Shown here: positions 43,982 to 52,675 of the stretch, in pieces
How the letters are laid out: every line of letters begins with the position of its first letter
Numbering within the stretch: position 1 is the first letter of the stretch
NCBI RefSeq assembly: GCF_024586915.1
Contig: NZ_JANBVS010000018.1
Location: forward strand, 99,962-163,961
Direction: 5' to 3'
From: Bradyrhizobium sp. SRS-191
Lineage (GTDB): Bacteria > Pseudomonadota > Alphaproteobacteria > Rhizobiales > Xanthobacteraceae
Length of the DNA stretch: 64,000 nucleotides
Position numbers and translations under genes: made by a program
Notes under the pieces: model-generated
The model's input: the letters and a program-made list of their open reading frames with translations, nothing else
What the model was told of the DNA's origin: nothing
Databases searched by the model: none

Positions 43982-45205
43982 GTGAACCCAACAAATCATT
44001 CCCAGAATTCCGGCGTAGCGCCGGGCATCCCGCATCTCGCGATCGATCCGTTCTCCTACGACTTCTTCGACGATCCCTATCCGGCGCACCAGGAGATGCG
44101 CGAGGCCGGTCCCGTCGTCTATCTCGATCAGTGGAACGTCTACGGCGTCGCCCGCTACGCCGAGGTCTACGCCGTCTTCAACGATCCCCAGACCTTCTGT
44201 TCCAGCCGCGGCGTGGGCCTGAGCGACTTCGCCAAGGAGAAGCCGTGGCGGCCGCCGAGCCTGATCCTCGAGGCCGATCCGCCGGCGCATACGCGGACAC
44301 GCGCGGTGCTGAGCAAGGTACTGTCGCCCGCGGTCATGAAGCGGCTGCGCGACGGCTTCATGGTCGCGGCCGAAGCCAAGATCGACGAGCTGTTGGCGCG
44401 CGGGTCGTTCGACGCGATCCCTCATCTCGCCGAGGCCTATCCGCTGTCTGTGTTTCCCGACGCCCTCGGGTTGCAGGCCGCGGGGCGCGAGCATCTCATT
44501 CCCTATGCGAGCCTCGTCTTCAACGCGTTCGGTCCGCCGAACGAGCTGCGCCAGCAAGCGATCGAACGCTCGGCGCCGCATCAGGCCTATGTCACCGCGC
44601 AATGCCAGCGCGACAACCTGACGCCCGGCGGCTTCGGCGCCTGCATCCATGCCTTCAGCGATACCGGTGAGATCACGCCGGCCGAAGCACCTTTGCTGGT
44701 GCGCTCGCTGTTGTCCGCCGGGCTCGACACGACCGTTTATGGCATCGGTGCTGCGGTCTACTGCCTCGCGCGCTTCCCCGATCAATGGGCGCGGCTGCGC
44801 GACGATCCTTCGCTCGCCCGCAACGCGTTCGAGGAGGCGGTGCGGTTCGAGAGTCCGGTGCAGACCTTTTTCCGCACCACGACCGTTGACGTCGAACTCG
44901 GCGGCGTCGTCATCCCCGAGGGCGAGAAGGTGCTGATGTTCTTGGGGGCCGCCAATCGCGATCCGCGCCGCTGGGAGCAGCCGGACAGCTACGACATCAC
45001 GCGAAAAGTCTCCGGCCATGTCGGCTTCGGCTCGGGCATCCACATGTGCGTCGGCCAGCTCGTCGCCCGGCTCGAAGGCGAGGCGGTGCTGACCGCGCTC
45101 GCGCGCAAGGTCGGCGCCATCACGATGAGCGGCGAGCCGACGCGCCGCTACAACAATACGCTGCGCGGACTCGAGAGCCTGCCGGTCACATTCACTCCAG
45201 CCTGA
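43982..45205 (+). CDS. CYP199A-family cytochrome P450 (4-methoxybenzoate demethylase type)
   Basis: 407-residue soluble P450. Heme-binding loop FGSGIHMCVGQL with Cys356; oxygen-activation helix SAGLDTTVYG; ExxR in EEAVRFES. Long runs (FCSSRGVGLSDF, KPWRPPSLILEADPPAH, FNAFGPPNELRQ) match CYP199A2/A4 of Rhodopseudomonas palustris as I remember them. Those enzymes O-demethylate 4-methoxybenzoate to 4-hydroxybenzoate. The GTG at 43982 is chosen because GGGAGG lies five bases upstream; an earlier ATG at 43919 has none. The partner ferredoxin gene follows eight bases after the stop. Confidence 0.92.
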   Translation: MNPTNHSQNSGVAPGIPHLAIDPFSYDFFDDPYPAHQEMREAGPVVYLDQWNVYGVARYAEVYAVFNDPQTFCSSRGVGLSDFAKEKPWRPPSLILEADPPAHTRTRAVLSKVLSPAVMKRLRDGFMVAAEAKIDELLARGSFDAIPHLAEAYPLSVFPDALGLQAAGREHLIPYASLVFNAFGPPNELRQQAIERSAPHQAYVTAQCQRDNLTPGGFGACIHAFSDTGEITPAEAPLLVRSLLSAGLDTTVYGIGAAVYCLARFPDQWARLRDDPSLARNAFEEAVRFESPVQTFFRTTTVDVELGGVVIPEGEKVLMFLGAANRDPRRWEQPDSYDITRKVSGHVGFGSGIHMCVGQLVARLEGEAVLTALARKVGAITMSGEPTRRYNNTLRGLESLPVTFTPA

Positions 45206-45212
45206 GCGCGCC

Positions 45213-45536
45213 ATGACAACGATCACCTTCATTCATCACGACAACCGCAGCCAAAGCGTGGAGGCGGCGGACGGCGACAGCCTCATGCTCGCTGCGCTCA
45301 CCCACGGCGTCGACGGCATCACCGCCGAATGCGGCGGCAACGCCGTCTGCGCCACCTGCCACGTCTATGTCGACGAGGCCTGGACGGCGAAGCTCGATCC
45401 GGTTTCCGACGACGAGGATGCGCTGCTCGACGGGACCGCCGCCGAACGGCTGCCGAACAGCCGGCTGTCCTGCCAGATCAAGGTGCAGCCGGCGCTGGCC
45501 GGGCTGGTGGTGCGCATCCCGGACAAGCAGAGCTGA
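45213..45536 (+). CDS. [2Fe-2S] ferredoxin, palustrisredoxin (Pux) type
   Basis: 107-residue adrenodoxin/putidaredoxin-like electron carrier. Cluster ligands C40, C46, C49 (ECGGNAVCATCH) and C87 (RLSCQIK). It lies directly after the P450 gene and is its likely electron donor; no ferredoxin reductase gene is present in the window. Cytosolic. Confidence 0.93.
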   Translation: MTTITFIHHDNRSQSVEAADGDSLMLAALTHGVDGITAECGGNAVCATCHVYVDEAWTAKLDPVSDDEDALLDGTAAERLPNSRLSCQIKVQPALAGLVVRIPDKQS

Positions 45537-45582
45537 CGGCTTCGACGACAATCAGAACAAGAACGACACGGGGAGGAATTTC

Positions 45583-46803
45583 ATGAGAAAGCTCAATACA
45601 AGCGTCATCGCGATCGCCACGTCGCTCGGTTTCGCCGCCACGGCGTCCGCCGGCGAGATCTCCGACAATGTCGTGCGCGTCGGCGTGCTCAACGACATCT
45701 CCGGCATCTTCCAGGACACCAACGGCATGGGCTCGGTCGAGGCCGCGCGCATGGCTGCGGAGGATTTCAACGGCGGGGCTAAGGGCATCAAGGTCGAGAT
45801 CGTCTATGCCGACCACCAGAACAAGGCCGACGTCGGCTCGGCCATCGCGCGAAAATGGCTCGATGTCGACAAGGTCGATGCCATCGTCGACGTGCCGAAT
45901 TCGGCCGTGGGCCTGACCATCAACGAGCTCTTGCGCAACAGCCGGATGACGTTCCTGGCCTCATCCACCGCAAGCTCCGATCTCACCGGCAAGGCCTGCT
46001 CGCCGAACACCATTCAATGGGTCAACGATGCCTGGGCGACCGGCAACACCACGGCCGCCGCGATGATGGGCCGCGGCGGCAAGGACTGGTACTTCATCAC
46101 GGTCAACTACGCGCTGGGACAGGGCATCGAGGCCGAGGCTACCAACTACATCGAGAAGCATGGCGGCAAGGTGCTTGGCTCGGCCAAGCATCCGCTGGGG
46201 ACCACCGACTTCGCCTCGTTCCTGCTGCAGGCACAGGGCTCCAAGGCCAAGGTGATCGGGCTCGCCAATGCCGGCGGCGACACCATCAACGCGGTCAAGC
46301 AGGCCGCCGAGTTCGGCATTCAGCAGGGCGGCCAGTCGCTGGTCGCGTTCCTGCTGTTCATCAACGACATCCACGGCATGGGCCTGAAGGCGGCGCAGGG
46401 CCTGCAACTGCTCGAAGCCTTCTATTGGGACATGGACGACGACACCCGCGCCTTCGCCAAACGCTTCGCGGCGCGTCCCGGCATGAACGGCAAGATGCCG
46501 AGCGGCAACCAGGCCGGCGTCTACGCCTCCACGCTCGCCTATCTCAACGCGGTCGCGGCGACCGGCAGTGACGACGCCAAGGACGTCGTGCCGCAGATGA
46601 AGACGGTGAAGGGCAAGGACCGGCTGTTCGGCGACGTCACCATCCGCGCCGACGGCCGCGTGGTGCATCCGATGTATCTGTTCGAGGTGAAGAAGCCCGA
46701 GGAGTCGAAGTACCCTTACGACTATTATCGCTTGGTCTCGACGATCCCGGCCGAGCAGGCGTTTCGGCCGATGGCTGACGGTGGTTGCGCGCTGGTGAAG
46801 TAA
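45583..46803 (+). CDS. Branched-chain-type ABC binding protein (Peripla_BP_6), 1
   Basis: 406-residue periplasmic protein with a signal peptide ending ASAG. Motifs VRVGVLNDISGIFQDTNG and VEIVYADHQNKADVGSA identify the LivK-like family. GGGGAGGAA precedes the ATG. In related bacteria LivK-like proteins next to aromatic catabolism genes bind aromatic acids (HBA, coumarate, benzoate). Position after the P450-ferredoxin pair suggests a methoxy- or hydroxybenzoate ligand; this is inference. Confidence 0.9.
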   Translation: MRKLNTSVIAIATSLGFAATASAGEISDNVVRVGVLNDISGIFQDTNGMGSVEAARMAAEDFNGGAKGIKVEIVYADHQNKADVGSAIARKWLDVDKVDAIVDVPNSAVGLTINELLRNSRMTFLASSTASSDLTGKACSPNTIQWVNDAWATGNTTAAAMMGRGGKDWYFITVNYALGQGIEAEATNYIEKHGGKVLGSAKHPLGTTDFASFLLQAQGSKAKVIGLANAGGDTINAVKQAAEFGIQQGGQSLVAFLLFINDIHGMGLKAAQGLQLLEAFYWDMDDDTRAFAKRFAARPGMNGKMPSGNQAGVYASTLAYLNAVAATGSDDAKDVVPQMKTVKGKDRLFGDVTIRADGRVVHPMYLFEVKKPEESKYPYDYYRLVSTIPAEQAFRPMADGGCALVK

Positions 46804-46831
46804 CGCCGTCCGGGTGATACGCACGAGCGCG

Positions 46832-46862
46832 AGCGGGCGGTGTCACATTGACACGGCCCGCT
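46832..46862 (+). terminator. Hairpin between the two binding-protein genes
   Basis: AGCGGGC..GCCCGCT with an inner GTGTCA..TGACAC stem and a short loop, followed by TTGTGCTG. It could end the P450-ferredoxin-binding-protein transcript or buffer it against decay. Confidence 0.6.
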
Positions 46863-47064
46863 TGTGCTGTGCTGCGGTATCGTTAACAGGCACTATAGTT
46901 CTTGCCTTTGCCCGTTTCCGGGAATTATGGTGCATGGGTCGATGGTGCGCGGAATGTCATTCGCGCGATGGCGTGCTGCGGCGAAACGCCGCCGCTCGCC
47001 GTGCTGCTGCGCGCCGGTTAAGAAACAACGATAAGAACTGACCGTGATCAGGGGAGGGACGACC

Positions 47065-48237
47065 ATGAAGACGAGCTTCTGGCTGGCAGGCGCGGCGGCG
47101 CTGCTGTTTTCGAGCACGGCCTTTGCCGGCGACACCATCAAGATCGGCTTCGTCTCGACGTTCAGCGGCCCGACCGCCGTGATCGGCAACGACATGCGCA
47201 ACTCGTTCGAGCTCGCGCTGGACCATCTCGGCCGCAAGATGGACGGCAAGCCGGTCGAGGTGATCTACGAGGACGACCAGCAGAAGCCTGACGTGGGCAA
47301 GCAGAAGACCGAGAAGCTGGTGCAGTCCGACAAGGTCGATTTCATCGTCGGCTACATCTGGTCGAACGTGCTGCTGGCCTCGCTGAAGACCGCGGTCGAC
47401 TCACAGACCTTCCTGGTCTCCGCCAATGCCGGCCCGTCGCAGCTCGCCGGCGAATTGTGCTCGCCTTACGTGTTCTCGACCTCCTGGCAGAACGACCAGA
47501 CGCCCGCCGCCATGGGCCTCTATATGAACCAGAAGGGCGTCAAGTCGGTGTTCCTGATCGGCCCGAACTATGCGGCCGGCAAGGACATGCTGGCGGGCGT
47601 CAAGAGCACCTTCAAGGGCCAGGTCGTCGGCGAGGAATACACGGTCTGGCCGAGCCAGCTCGACTTCTCCGCCGAACTCTCCAAGGCGCGCGCCTCCGGC
47701 GCCGAGTCGATCTTCGTGTTCTATCCGGGCGCTGCCGGCGTGCAGTTCCTCAATCAATACGCGCAGGCCGGCCTCAAGGAGAAGATGCCGCTCTACACCG
47801 CCTTCACCGTCGACGAATTGTCGCTGCCGCTGCAGAAGGACAATGCGATCGGCGTTCCCGGCGCCCAGGAATGGGTCAACGACCTGCCGAACGAGCAGAA
47901 CAAGACCTTCGTTGCCGACTACCGCAAGAAGTACACCGGCCTGCGTCCGACCTATTACGGCGCTCAGGCCTATGACGCGGCGCAGCTGATCAATAGCGCG
48001 GTGGTCGCGGTCAAGGGCGACACCTCCAAGAAGGACGCGATGAAGGCCGAGATGGAGAAGGCCAACTTCAAGTCGCTGCGCGGCGCGTTCAAGTTCGGCA
48101 ACAACCACATCCCGATCCAGAGCTTCTACCTCCAGGACGTGGTCAAGGACGCCGACGGCCAGCTCTCGCTCAAGACGGTGGCCACGATCGTCGAGAACGA
48201 CCAGGACCGCTTCCACGACAAGTGCCCGATGAAATGA
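47065..48237 (+). CDS. Branched-chain-type ABC binding protein (Peripla_BP_6), 2
   Basis: 390-residue periplasmic protein, signal peptide ending AFAG, then DTIKIGFVSTFSGPTAVIGNDM. Only family-level similarity to the other binding protein (different lengths and termini), so the two probably have different ligands for the same membrane components. GGGGAGGGA precedes the ATG at 47065. Followed by a hairpin and then the permease genes. Confidence 0.9.
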   Translation: MKTSFWLAGAAALLFSSTAFAGDTIKIGFVSTFSGPTAVIGNDMRNSFELALDHLGRKMDGKPVEVIYEDDQQKPDVGKQKTEKLVQSDKVDFIVGYIWSNVLLASLKTAVDSQTFLVSANAGPSQLAGELCSPYVFSTSWQNDQTPAAMGLYMNQKGVKSVFLIGPNYAAGKDMLAGVKSTFKGQVVGEEYTVWPSQLDFSAELSKARASGAESIFVFYPGAAGVQFLNQYAQAGLKEKMPLYTAFTVDELSLPLQKDNAIGVPGAQEWVNDLPNEQNKTFVADYRKKYTGLRPTYYGAQAYDAAQLINSAVVAVKGDTSKKDAMKAEMEKANFKSLRGAFKFGNNHIPIQSFYLQDVVKDADGQLSLKTVATIVENDQDRFHDKCPMK

Positions 48238-48248
48238 GCGGAAAGAAT

Positions 48249-48273
48249 CCAGGCCGGGCGCGGACCGGCCTGG
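48249..48273 (+). terminator. Stem-loop between binding protein and LivH-type gene
   Basis: CCAGGCCGG and CCGGCCTGG form a nine-base stem around a seven-base loop, followed by AATTTGCTTG. Such partial terminators often reduce expression of permease genes relative to the binding protein. Confidence 0.55.
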
Positions 48274-48379
48274 AATTTGCTTGAAGCTTAAAACATCTTC
48301 GTCCTAAGATCGGGGGCGGACATGGCGGCAGCGCCTGCAACGGTTCTGCCGCCGTCTTTTTGAGCGTGAAGTGAGGGGC

Positions 48380-49297
48380 ATGCTTCTCGTCGTCGAACAA
48401 TTCCTGAACGGGCTGCAGTTCGGACTGCTGCTGTTCCTGCTGGCTGCCGGCCTCACGCTGGTGTTCGGCATCATGGACCTCGTCAATCTGGCCCATGGCT
48501 CGCTCTACATGATGGGCGCCTATTTCGCTGCGACCTTCGTGGCCTGGACCGGCAGCTTCGTGCTCGGCGGCGTCCTGGCGCTGGGTGCCACGCTTCTGCT
48601 CGGCATAGTGCTCGAATTCACGGCACTGCGCCATCTCTATGGGCGCGACCACCTCGACCACGTGCTGGCGACCTTCGGCCTGATCCTGTTCTTCAACGAA
48701 GCGGTCAGGCTGATCTGGGGTCCCGCAGGCCTCGCGCTGCCGCTGCCGTCCTGGCTCGCCTTTCCGGTCACGATCCTGCCGGGCATCCAATATCCAGCCT
48801 ATCGCCTCGCGATCATCGTCGTGGCTCTGCTGGTCGCGCTGCTGCTCTATCTCGGCGTGATGCGCACGCGGATCGGCATGCTGATCCGCGCTGGCGCCTC
48901 CAACCGCGAAATGATCGGCGCGCTCGGCATCAACATCAAGCTGCTCTACACATTGGTGTTCGGCCTCGGCGCCGCGCTCGCCGGCCTCGCCGGGCTGATG
49001 CAGGCGCCGATCCTCACCGTGCAGATCGGCATGGGCGAGAACATCCTGATCCTCGCCTTCGTCGTCATCGTGATCGGCGGCATCGGCTCGATCCGCGGCG
49101 CCTTCATCGCCGCGATCATGATCGGCCTGATCGACACCATGGGCCGCGCCTTCCTGCCCAATCTGCTGCGCCAGGTGCTGAACTCCGCGTCGGCCTCCAC
49201 CGCGGCGCCGGCGCTGTCCTCGATGCTGATCTATCTCCTGATGGCGATCGTGCTGGTGGCGCGGCCTGAAGGTCTGTTTCCGGCCAACCGCAGATGA
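48380..49297 (+). CDS. Branched-chain-type ABC permease (LivH type)
   Basis: 305-residue inner-membrane permease: FLNGLQFGLLLFLLAAGLTLVFGIMDLVNLAHGSLYMMGAY is the classic LivH N-terminal region. I start at the ATG at 48380 after GAGGGG; the GTG at 48371 would add three residues. The stop overlaps the LivM-type start. Confidence 0.92.
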   Translation: MLLVVEQFLNGLQFGLLLFLLAAGLTLVFGIMDLVNLAHGSLYMMGAYFAATFVAWTGSFVLGGVLALGATLLLGIVLEFTALRHLYGRDHLDHVLATFGLILFFNEAVRLIWGPAGLALPLPSWLAFPVTILPGIQYPAYRLAIIVVALLVALLLYLGVMRTRIGMLIRAGASNREMIGALGINIKLLYTLVFGLGAALAGLAGLMQAPILTVQIGMGENILILAFVVIVIGGIGSIRGAFIAAIMIGLIDTMGRAFLPNLLRQVLNSASASTAAPALSSMLIYLLMAIVLVARPEGLFPANRR

Positions 49298-50241
49298 AAT
49301 TCTCACTCAACGTCTCAAGCCTCGTCGCTGCGCTCGTCGTGGCCGGCCTCGTGCTGCTGCCGGTCTACTCGAACCTGAGCGGCAACATCTTCATTCTCAC
49401 GCTGTTCACGCGCATCGTGATCCTGGCGCTCGCGGCGGTCAGCCTGAATTTGCTGATGGGCTATGGCGGCATGATGAGCTTCGGCCATGCCGCCTATCTC
49501 GGCATCGGCGGCTACGCCGTCGGCATCCTGGCGCAGGAGGGCATCGGCTCCGGCTGGGCACAGTTCGCCGTCGCGATCGCGGTGTCGGCGCTGTATGCGC
49601 TCGTGATCGGCGCGCTCTCGCTGCGCACGCGCGGCGTCTACTTCATCATGATCACCTTGGCCTTTGCACAGATGGCCTATTACGTCGCCTCGGGCCTCGC
49701 CCGCTACGGCGGCGATGACGGTCTCACCGTCTACAAGCGCAGCGATTTCGGCGGCCTGATCTATCTCGGCAACCGCGTGCAGTTCTATTATCTCTGCCTG
49801 TTCTGCCTACTCGCCGTCGTCGCGCTGGTCTGGCGCATCGTCAATTCGCGCTTCGGGCTGGTGCTGCAGGGCCTGCGCTCCAACGAGCAGCGCATGCAGG
49901 CGATCGGCTTTCCGTCGAAGCGCTACAAGCTCGCCTGCTTCGCCATCGCCGGCATGCTGTGCGGACTGTCAGGGGCGCTGCTCGCCAACAACACCGATTT
50001 CGTCAGCCCGGCCGTGATGTACTGGACCCGCTCCGGCGACCTGATGGTGATGGTGATCCTCGGCGGCATGGGCACCCTGATGGGTCCGGTCGTCGGCTCC
50101 GTGGTGTTCCTGGTGCTGGAGGAGGTGCTGTCGCAGCTCACCGAATATTGGGCGCTGATCATGGGGCCGCTGTTGCTCCTGATCGTGCTGTTCGGCCGCG
50201 GCGGCATCATGGGCATGCTCGGGAGGTTGAACCGTGGCTGA
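49294..50241 (+). CDS. Branched-chain-type ABC permease (LivM type)
   Basis: 315-residue second permease: AAVSLNLLMGYGGMMSFGHAAYLGIGGYA and the cytoplasmic loop GLRSNEQRMQAIGFPSKRYKL are LivM signatures. It overlaps LivH (ATGA) and the downstream ATPase gene by eight bases. Confidence 0.93.
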   Translation: MKFSLNVSSLVAALVVAGLVLLPVYSNLSGNIFILTLFTRIVILALAAVSLNLLMGYGGMMSFGHAAYLGIGGYAVGILAQEGIGSGWAQFAVAIAVSALYALVIGALSLRTRGVYFIMITLAFAQMAYYVASGLARYGGDDGLTVYKRSDFGGLIYLGNRVQFYYLCLFCLLAVVALVWRIVNSRFGLVLQGLRSNEQRMQAIGFPSKRYKLACFAIAGMLCGLSGALLANNTDFVSPAVMYWTRSGDLMVMVILGGMGTLMGPVVGSVVFLVLEEVLSQLTEYWALIMGPLLLLIVLFGRGGIMGMLGRLNRG

Positions 50242-51004
50242 ACCGCTGCTTCGCGTCGACAATCTCGTGCGCCGCTTCGGCGGCATCATCGCGACAGATC
50301 ACGTCTGCCTGGATGTCTCCAAGGGCGAGATCCACGCCATCATCGGCCCGAACGGCGCCGGCAAGACCACGCTGATCAGCCAGCTCACCGGTCATCTCGC
50401 GCCGCATGGCGGACGCATCTTCCTCGGCGGACGCGACATCTCGCACTTCCCGGCCTACAAGCGGAGCGCGCTGGGGCTCGCGCGCTCCTTCCAGATCACC
50501 TCGCTGCTGACCGACTTCACCGCGGCCGACAATGTCGCGCTCGCGGCCCAGGCCCATGACGGCCGGCATTCGTTCCGCTTCTTCGCCAATGCGCGCAAGG
50601 ACAAGCCGCTGCGCGATGCCGCGCGTGCCGCGCTGGAGCGCGTCGGCCTCGGCCATCGCGCCGACGTGCTGGTGTCGCGGCTCAGCCATGGCGAGCAGCG
50701 CGAGCTGGAGCTCGCCGTCGCGCTCGCGACCAAGCCGCAGATCCTGCTGCTCGACGAGCCGATGGCCGGCCTCGGCGTGACGGAATCCCAGCGCATGGTG
50801 AAGCTGCTCGCCGAGCTGCGCAACGAGGTCTCCATCGTGCTGGTCGAGCACGACATGGAAGCGGTGTTCGCGCTCGCCGATCGCATCTCCGTGCTGGTCT
50901 ATGGCCGCATCATCGCTTCGGGCAAGCCGGACGAGATCCGGCAGAACGAGGAGGTCAAGCGCGCCTATCTCGGTGATCAGCACGTGGTGGTCGGCCATGG
51001 TTGA
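50234..51004 (+). CDS. Branched-chain-type ABC ATPase (LivG type)
   Basis: 256 aa from a GTG start overlapping LivM. Walker A GPNGAGKTT, signature LSHGEQRELELAVAL (LSHGE variant common in LivG), Walker B ILLLDEPMAGLG, and H-loop VEHDMEAVF. Forms a heterodimer with the LivF-type ATPase. Confidence 0.94.
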   Translation: MAEPLLRVDNLVRRFGGIIATDHVCLDVSKGEIHAIIGPNGAGKTTLISQLTGHLAPHGGRIFLGGRDISHFPAYKRSALGLARSFQITSLLTDFTAADNVALAAQAHDGRHSFRFFANARKDKPLRDAARAALERVGLGHRADVLVSRLSHGEQRELELAVALATKPQILLLDEPMAGLGVTESQRMVKLLAELRNEVSIVLVEHDMEAVFALADRISVLVYGRIIASGKPDEIRQNEEVKRAYLGDQHVVVGHG

Positions 51005-51020
51005 TCAGGGGACAAGCGCC

Positions 51021-51725
51021 ATGCTGCTGGAGGTCGATGGCATCGAGACCTGCTACGGTCTGAGCCAGGTTCTGTTCGGGTTGTCCCTGGCGATCCGTCC
51101 CGGCGAGATGGTCTCGCTGATGGGCCGCAACGGCATGGGCAAGACCACCACGATCCGCTCGATCATGGGCCTGACCCAGGCGCGTGCCGGCCAGATCCGC
51201 TTCAGCGGCCACGAAACCCGCAAGCTGCCGTCCTACCGGATCGCGCAACTCGGCATCGGCCTGGTGCCGGAGGGACGGCAGATCTTCCCGAACCTCACCG
51301 TCACCGAGAATCTCGTGGCCGCCTCGACCAACCGGCTCGGCGCGTCCGATCCATGGACGCTCGACAAGATCCACGCGCTGTTTCCGCGGCTCGCCGAGCG
51401 CGGCGGCAACATGGGCAATCAGCTCTCCGGCGGCGAGCAGCAGATGCTGGCGATCGGCCGGGCGCTGATGACCAATCCGAAACTGCTCATCCTCGACGAG
51501 GCGACCGAAGGCCTGGCGCCGCTGATCCGCGAGGAGATATGGAACTGTCTGTCGCTCTTGAAGTCGCGCGGGCAGTCGATCCTGGTGATCGACAAGAACG
51601 TCGAGCATCTCACCCGCATCTGCGACCGCCACTACATCATCGAGCGCGGCCGCACGGTGTGGCACGGCACGTCGGAGCAACTGATGGCCGAGCCGGCGCT
51701 GCAGCACCGCTATCTCGGGATTTGA
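51021..51725 (+). CDS. Branched-chain-type ABC ATPase (LivF type)
   Basis: 234 aa. Walker A GRNGMGKTT, signature LSGGEQQMLAIGRAL, Walker B LLILDEATEGLAP and the LivF-specific GLVPEGRQIFPNLTV. I chose the ATG at 51021 (AGGGG upstream); an ATG at 50997 overlapping the LivG end would add eight residues. The usual H-loop histidine region reads LVIDKNVEHLTRI, as in LivF proteins. Confidence 0.92.
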   Translation: MLLEVDGIETCYGLSQVLFGLSLAIRPGEMVSLMGRNGMGKTTTIRSIMGLTQARAGQIRFSGHETRKLPSYRIAQLGIGLVPEGRQIFPNLTVTENLVAASTNRLGASDPWTLDKIHALFPRLAERGGNMGNQLSGGEQQMLAIGRALMTNPKLLILDEATEGLAPLIREEIWNCLSLLKSRGQSILVIDKNVEHLTRICDRHYIIERGRTVWHGTSEQLMAEPALQHRYLGI

Positions 51726-51763
51726 TGCCAGCGCGCTGTCGGCTATAACGCCGTGGACCCGGA

Positions 51764-51777
51764 TTGACTCACATCAA
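51764..51777. promoter_or_regulatory. FixK/FNR-type box
   Basis: TTGACTCACATCAA fits the FixK2/FNR half-site pattern TTGA-N6-TCAA exactly. It lies 134 bases upstream of a small membrane protein gene. A second match to the looser FixK2 pattern (TTGC-N6-TCAA) occurs at 51886-51899, too close to the start codon to act as an activator site. Confidence 0.6.
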
Positions 51778-51910
51778 GATGGTGTGCCGCGCGATGCGTA
51801 GATTTGGCAGTGATACTGACATGCGCCGATTTTTCGCATTGAGGCGCAGCTCGGATGGGACTATCGTCACAGGTAGTAGTTTGTTTTGCCTTTTATCAAA
51901 GGTTGAGCAA

Positions 51911-52063
51911 ATGCGTACGCCTCATATCCGCCTCGAAGCACCGAAGAAGGCCGCGGCGAGTCTGCGCGGTTTCTGGTCTGAGCATTCCGACCTCGAGACC
52001 GCGTTGTGTCTCGCTTTCATGTTGATCGTCGCGTTCGTCGTCAAGCTGACGCCGCCAACCTAG
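51911..52063 (+). CDS. Small single-helix membrane protein, 50 aa
   Basis: MRTPHIRLEAPKKAAAS leads a basic cytosolic side, then ETALCLAFMLIVAFVVKL forms one transmembrane helix and TPPT ends it. An AAAGGTTGAG purine stretch lies upstream. Family unknown to me. The FixK-like box upstream suggests low-oxygen expression. Existence as a gene is likely but not certain because of its size. Confidence 0.6.
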   Translation: MRTPHIRLEAPKKAAASLRGFWSEHSDLETALCLAFMLIVAFVVKLTPPT

Positions 52064-52088
52064 GCGCCGTCGATCACCGCACTCGCGC

Positions 52089-52451
52089 TCAGCGATCGAA
52101 CGGAATGTACTTCTGGTACTCCTTCGGCACCCGGCTGCGATAGCGCGAGGGCACCTTGCCGCTGCGCAGGGAGTCCTCGACTTCCTGCCGGGTGGTCTTC
52201 GTTCGCTTCTTCTTTTTTGTCCCCGCCGCGTCGGCCGCGGGCTTCGTCTCGGCCGGTTTTTCGGCGGCGGACGCCGGTGCTGAAGCGGGGGTTGCCGTTG
52301 CGGGAGAGGGATTCGGCGTCGGGGAGGGCGTGGCGGCCGGCGCGGGCTGGGCTGGCGTATCCGCCGCGGGTGCGCTTTGCGCGAGCGCCGTTGCGGACAT
52401 CAGGCCAACAGCCAGCAGGCTTGCCGCTGCGATCCCGGACAGCTTGATCAT
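52089..52451 (-). CDS. Small secreted Ala/Pro-rich protein with basic C-terminus, 120 aa
   Basis: Signal peptide ending ALAQ, then a low-complexity Ala/Pro/Thr region (about 26-75), a lysine run (GTKKKKRTKT) and a conserved-looking tail EVEDSLRSGKVPSRYRSRVPKEYQKYIPFDR. The tail is the only part with clear structure. Function unknown. It is convergent with the 50-aa gene and divergent from the guanidine operon. Confidence 0.75.
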   Translation of the reverse strand: MIKLSGIAAASLLAVGLMSATALAQSAPAADTPAQPAPAATPSPTPNPSPATATPASAPASAAEKPAETKPAADAAGTKKKKRTKTTRQEVEDSLRSGKVPSRYRSRVPKEYQKYIPFDR

Positions 52452-52641
52452 GACGAAGAGACTCCAAACCACGGTCACGTTTGTGCCGGCCTGATGAGGT
52501 CTCCGGCGTGCGCCAACCGGTTCATGCTTTCGATGCATGGCCGTTGCCCCCGCCATCAGCCTATCGCCCAAGATGAATTCGGACTGCCAGCTTTTTGAGC
52601 ACAGGCTGCCGTGCGATCCGTTGAATCGCAAGCATTTTCCT

Positions 52642-52658
52642 CTGGCACGCGGCTTGCT
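52642..52658 (+). promoter_or_regulatory. Consensus sigma-54 promoter of the guanidine operon
   Basis: CTGGCACGCGGCTTGCT matches YTGGCACG-N4-TTGCW at every consensus position. The -24 GG is at 52644-52645 and the -12 GC at 52656-52657. Transcription would begin near 52669, just before the riboswitch. This points to RpoN with an enhancer-binding protein such as NtrC. Confidence 0.88.
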
Positions 52659-52675
52659 CACCCCATTGCTCAGAG

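Noticed and set aside
52509..52524. TGCGCCAACCGGTTCA as an NtrC enhancer site for the guanidine promoter
   Set aside because: Only a partial match to TGCACC-N4/5-GGTGCA, with two mismatches in each half. Position is suitable but the match is too weak to annotate.
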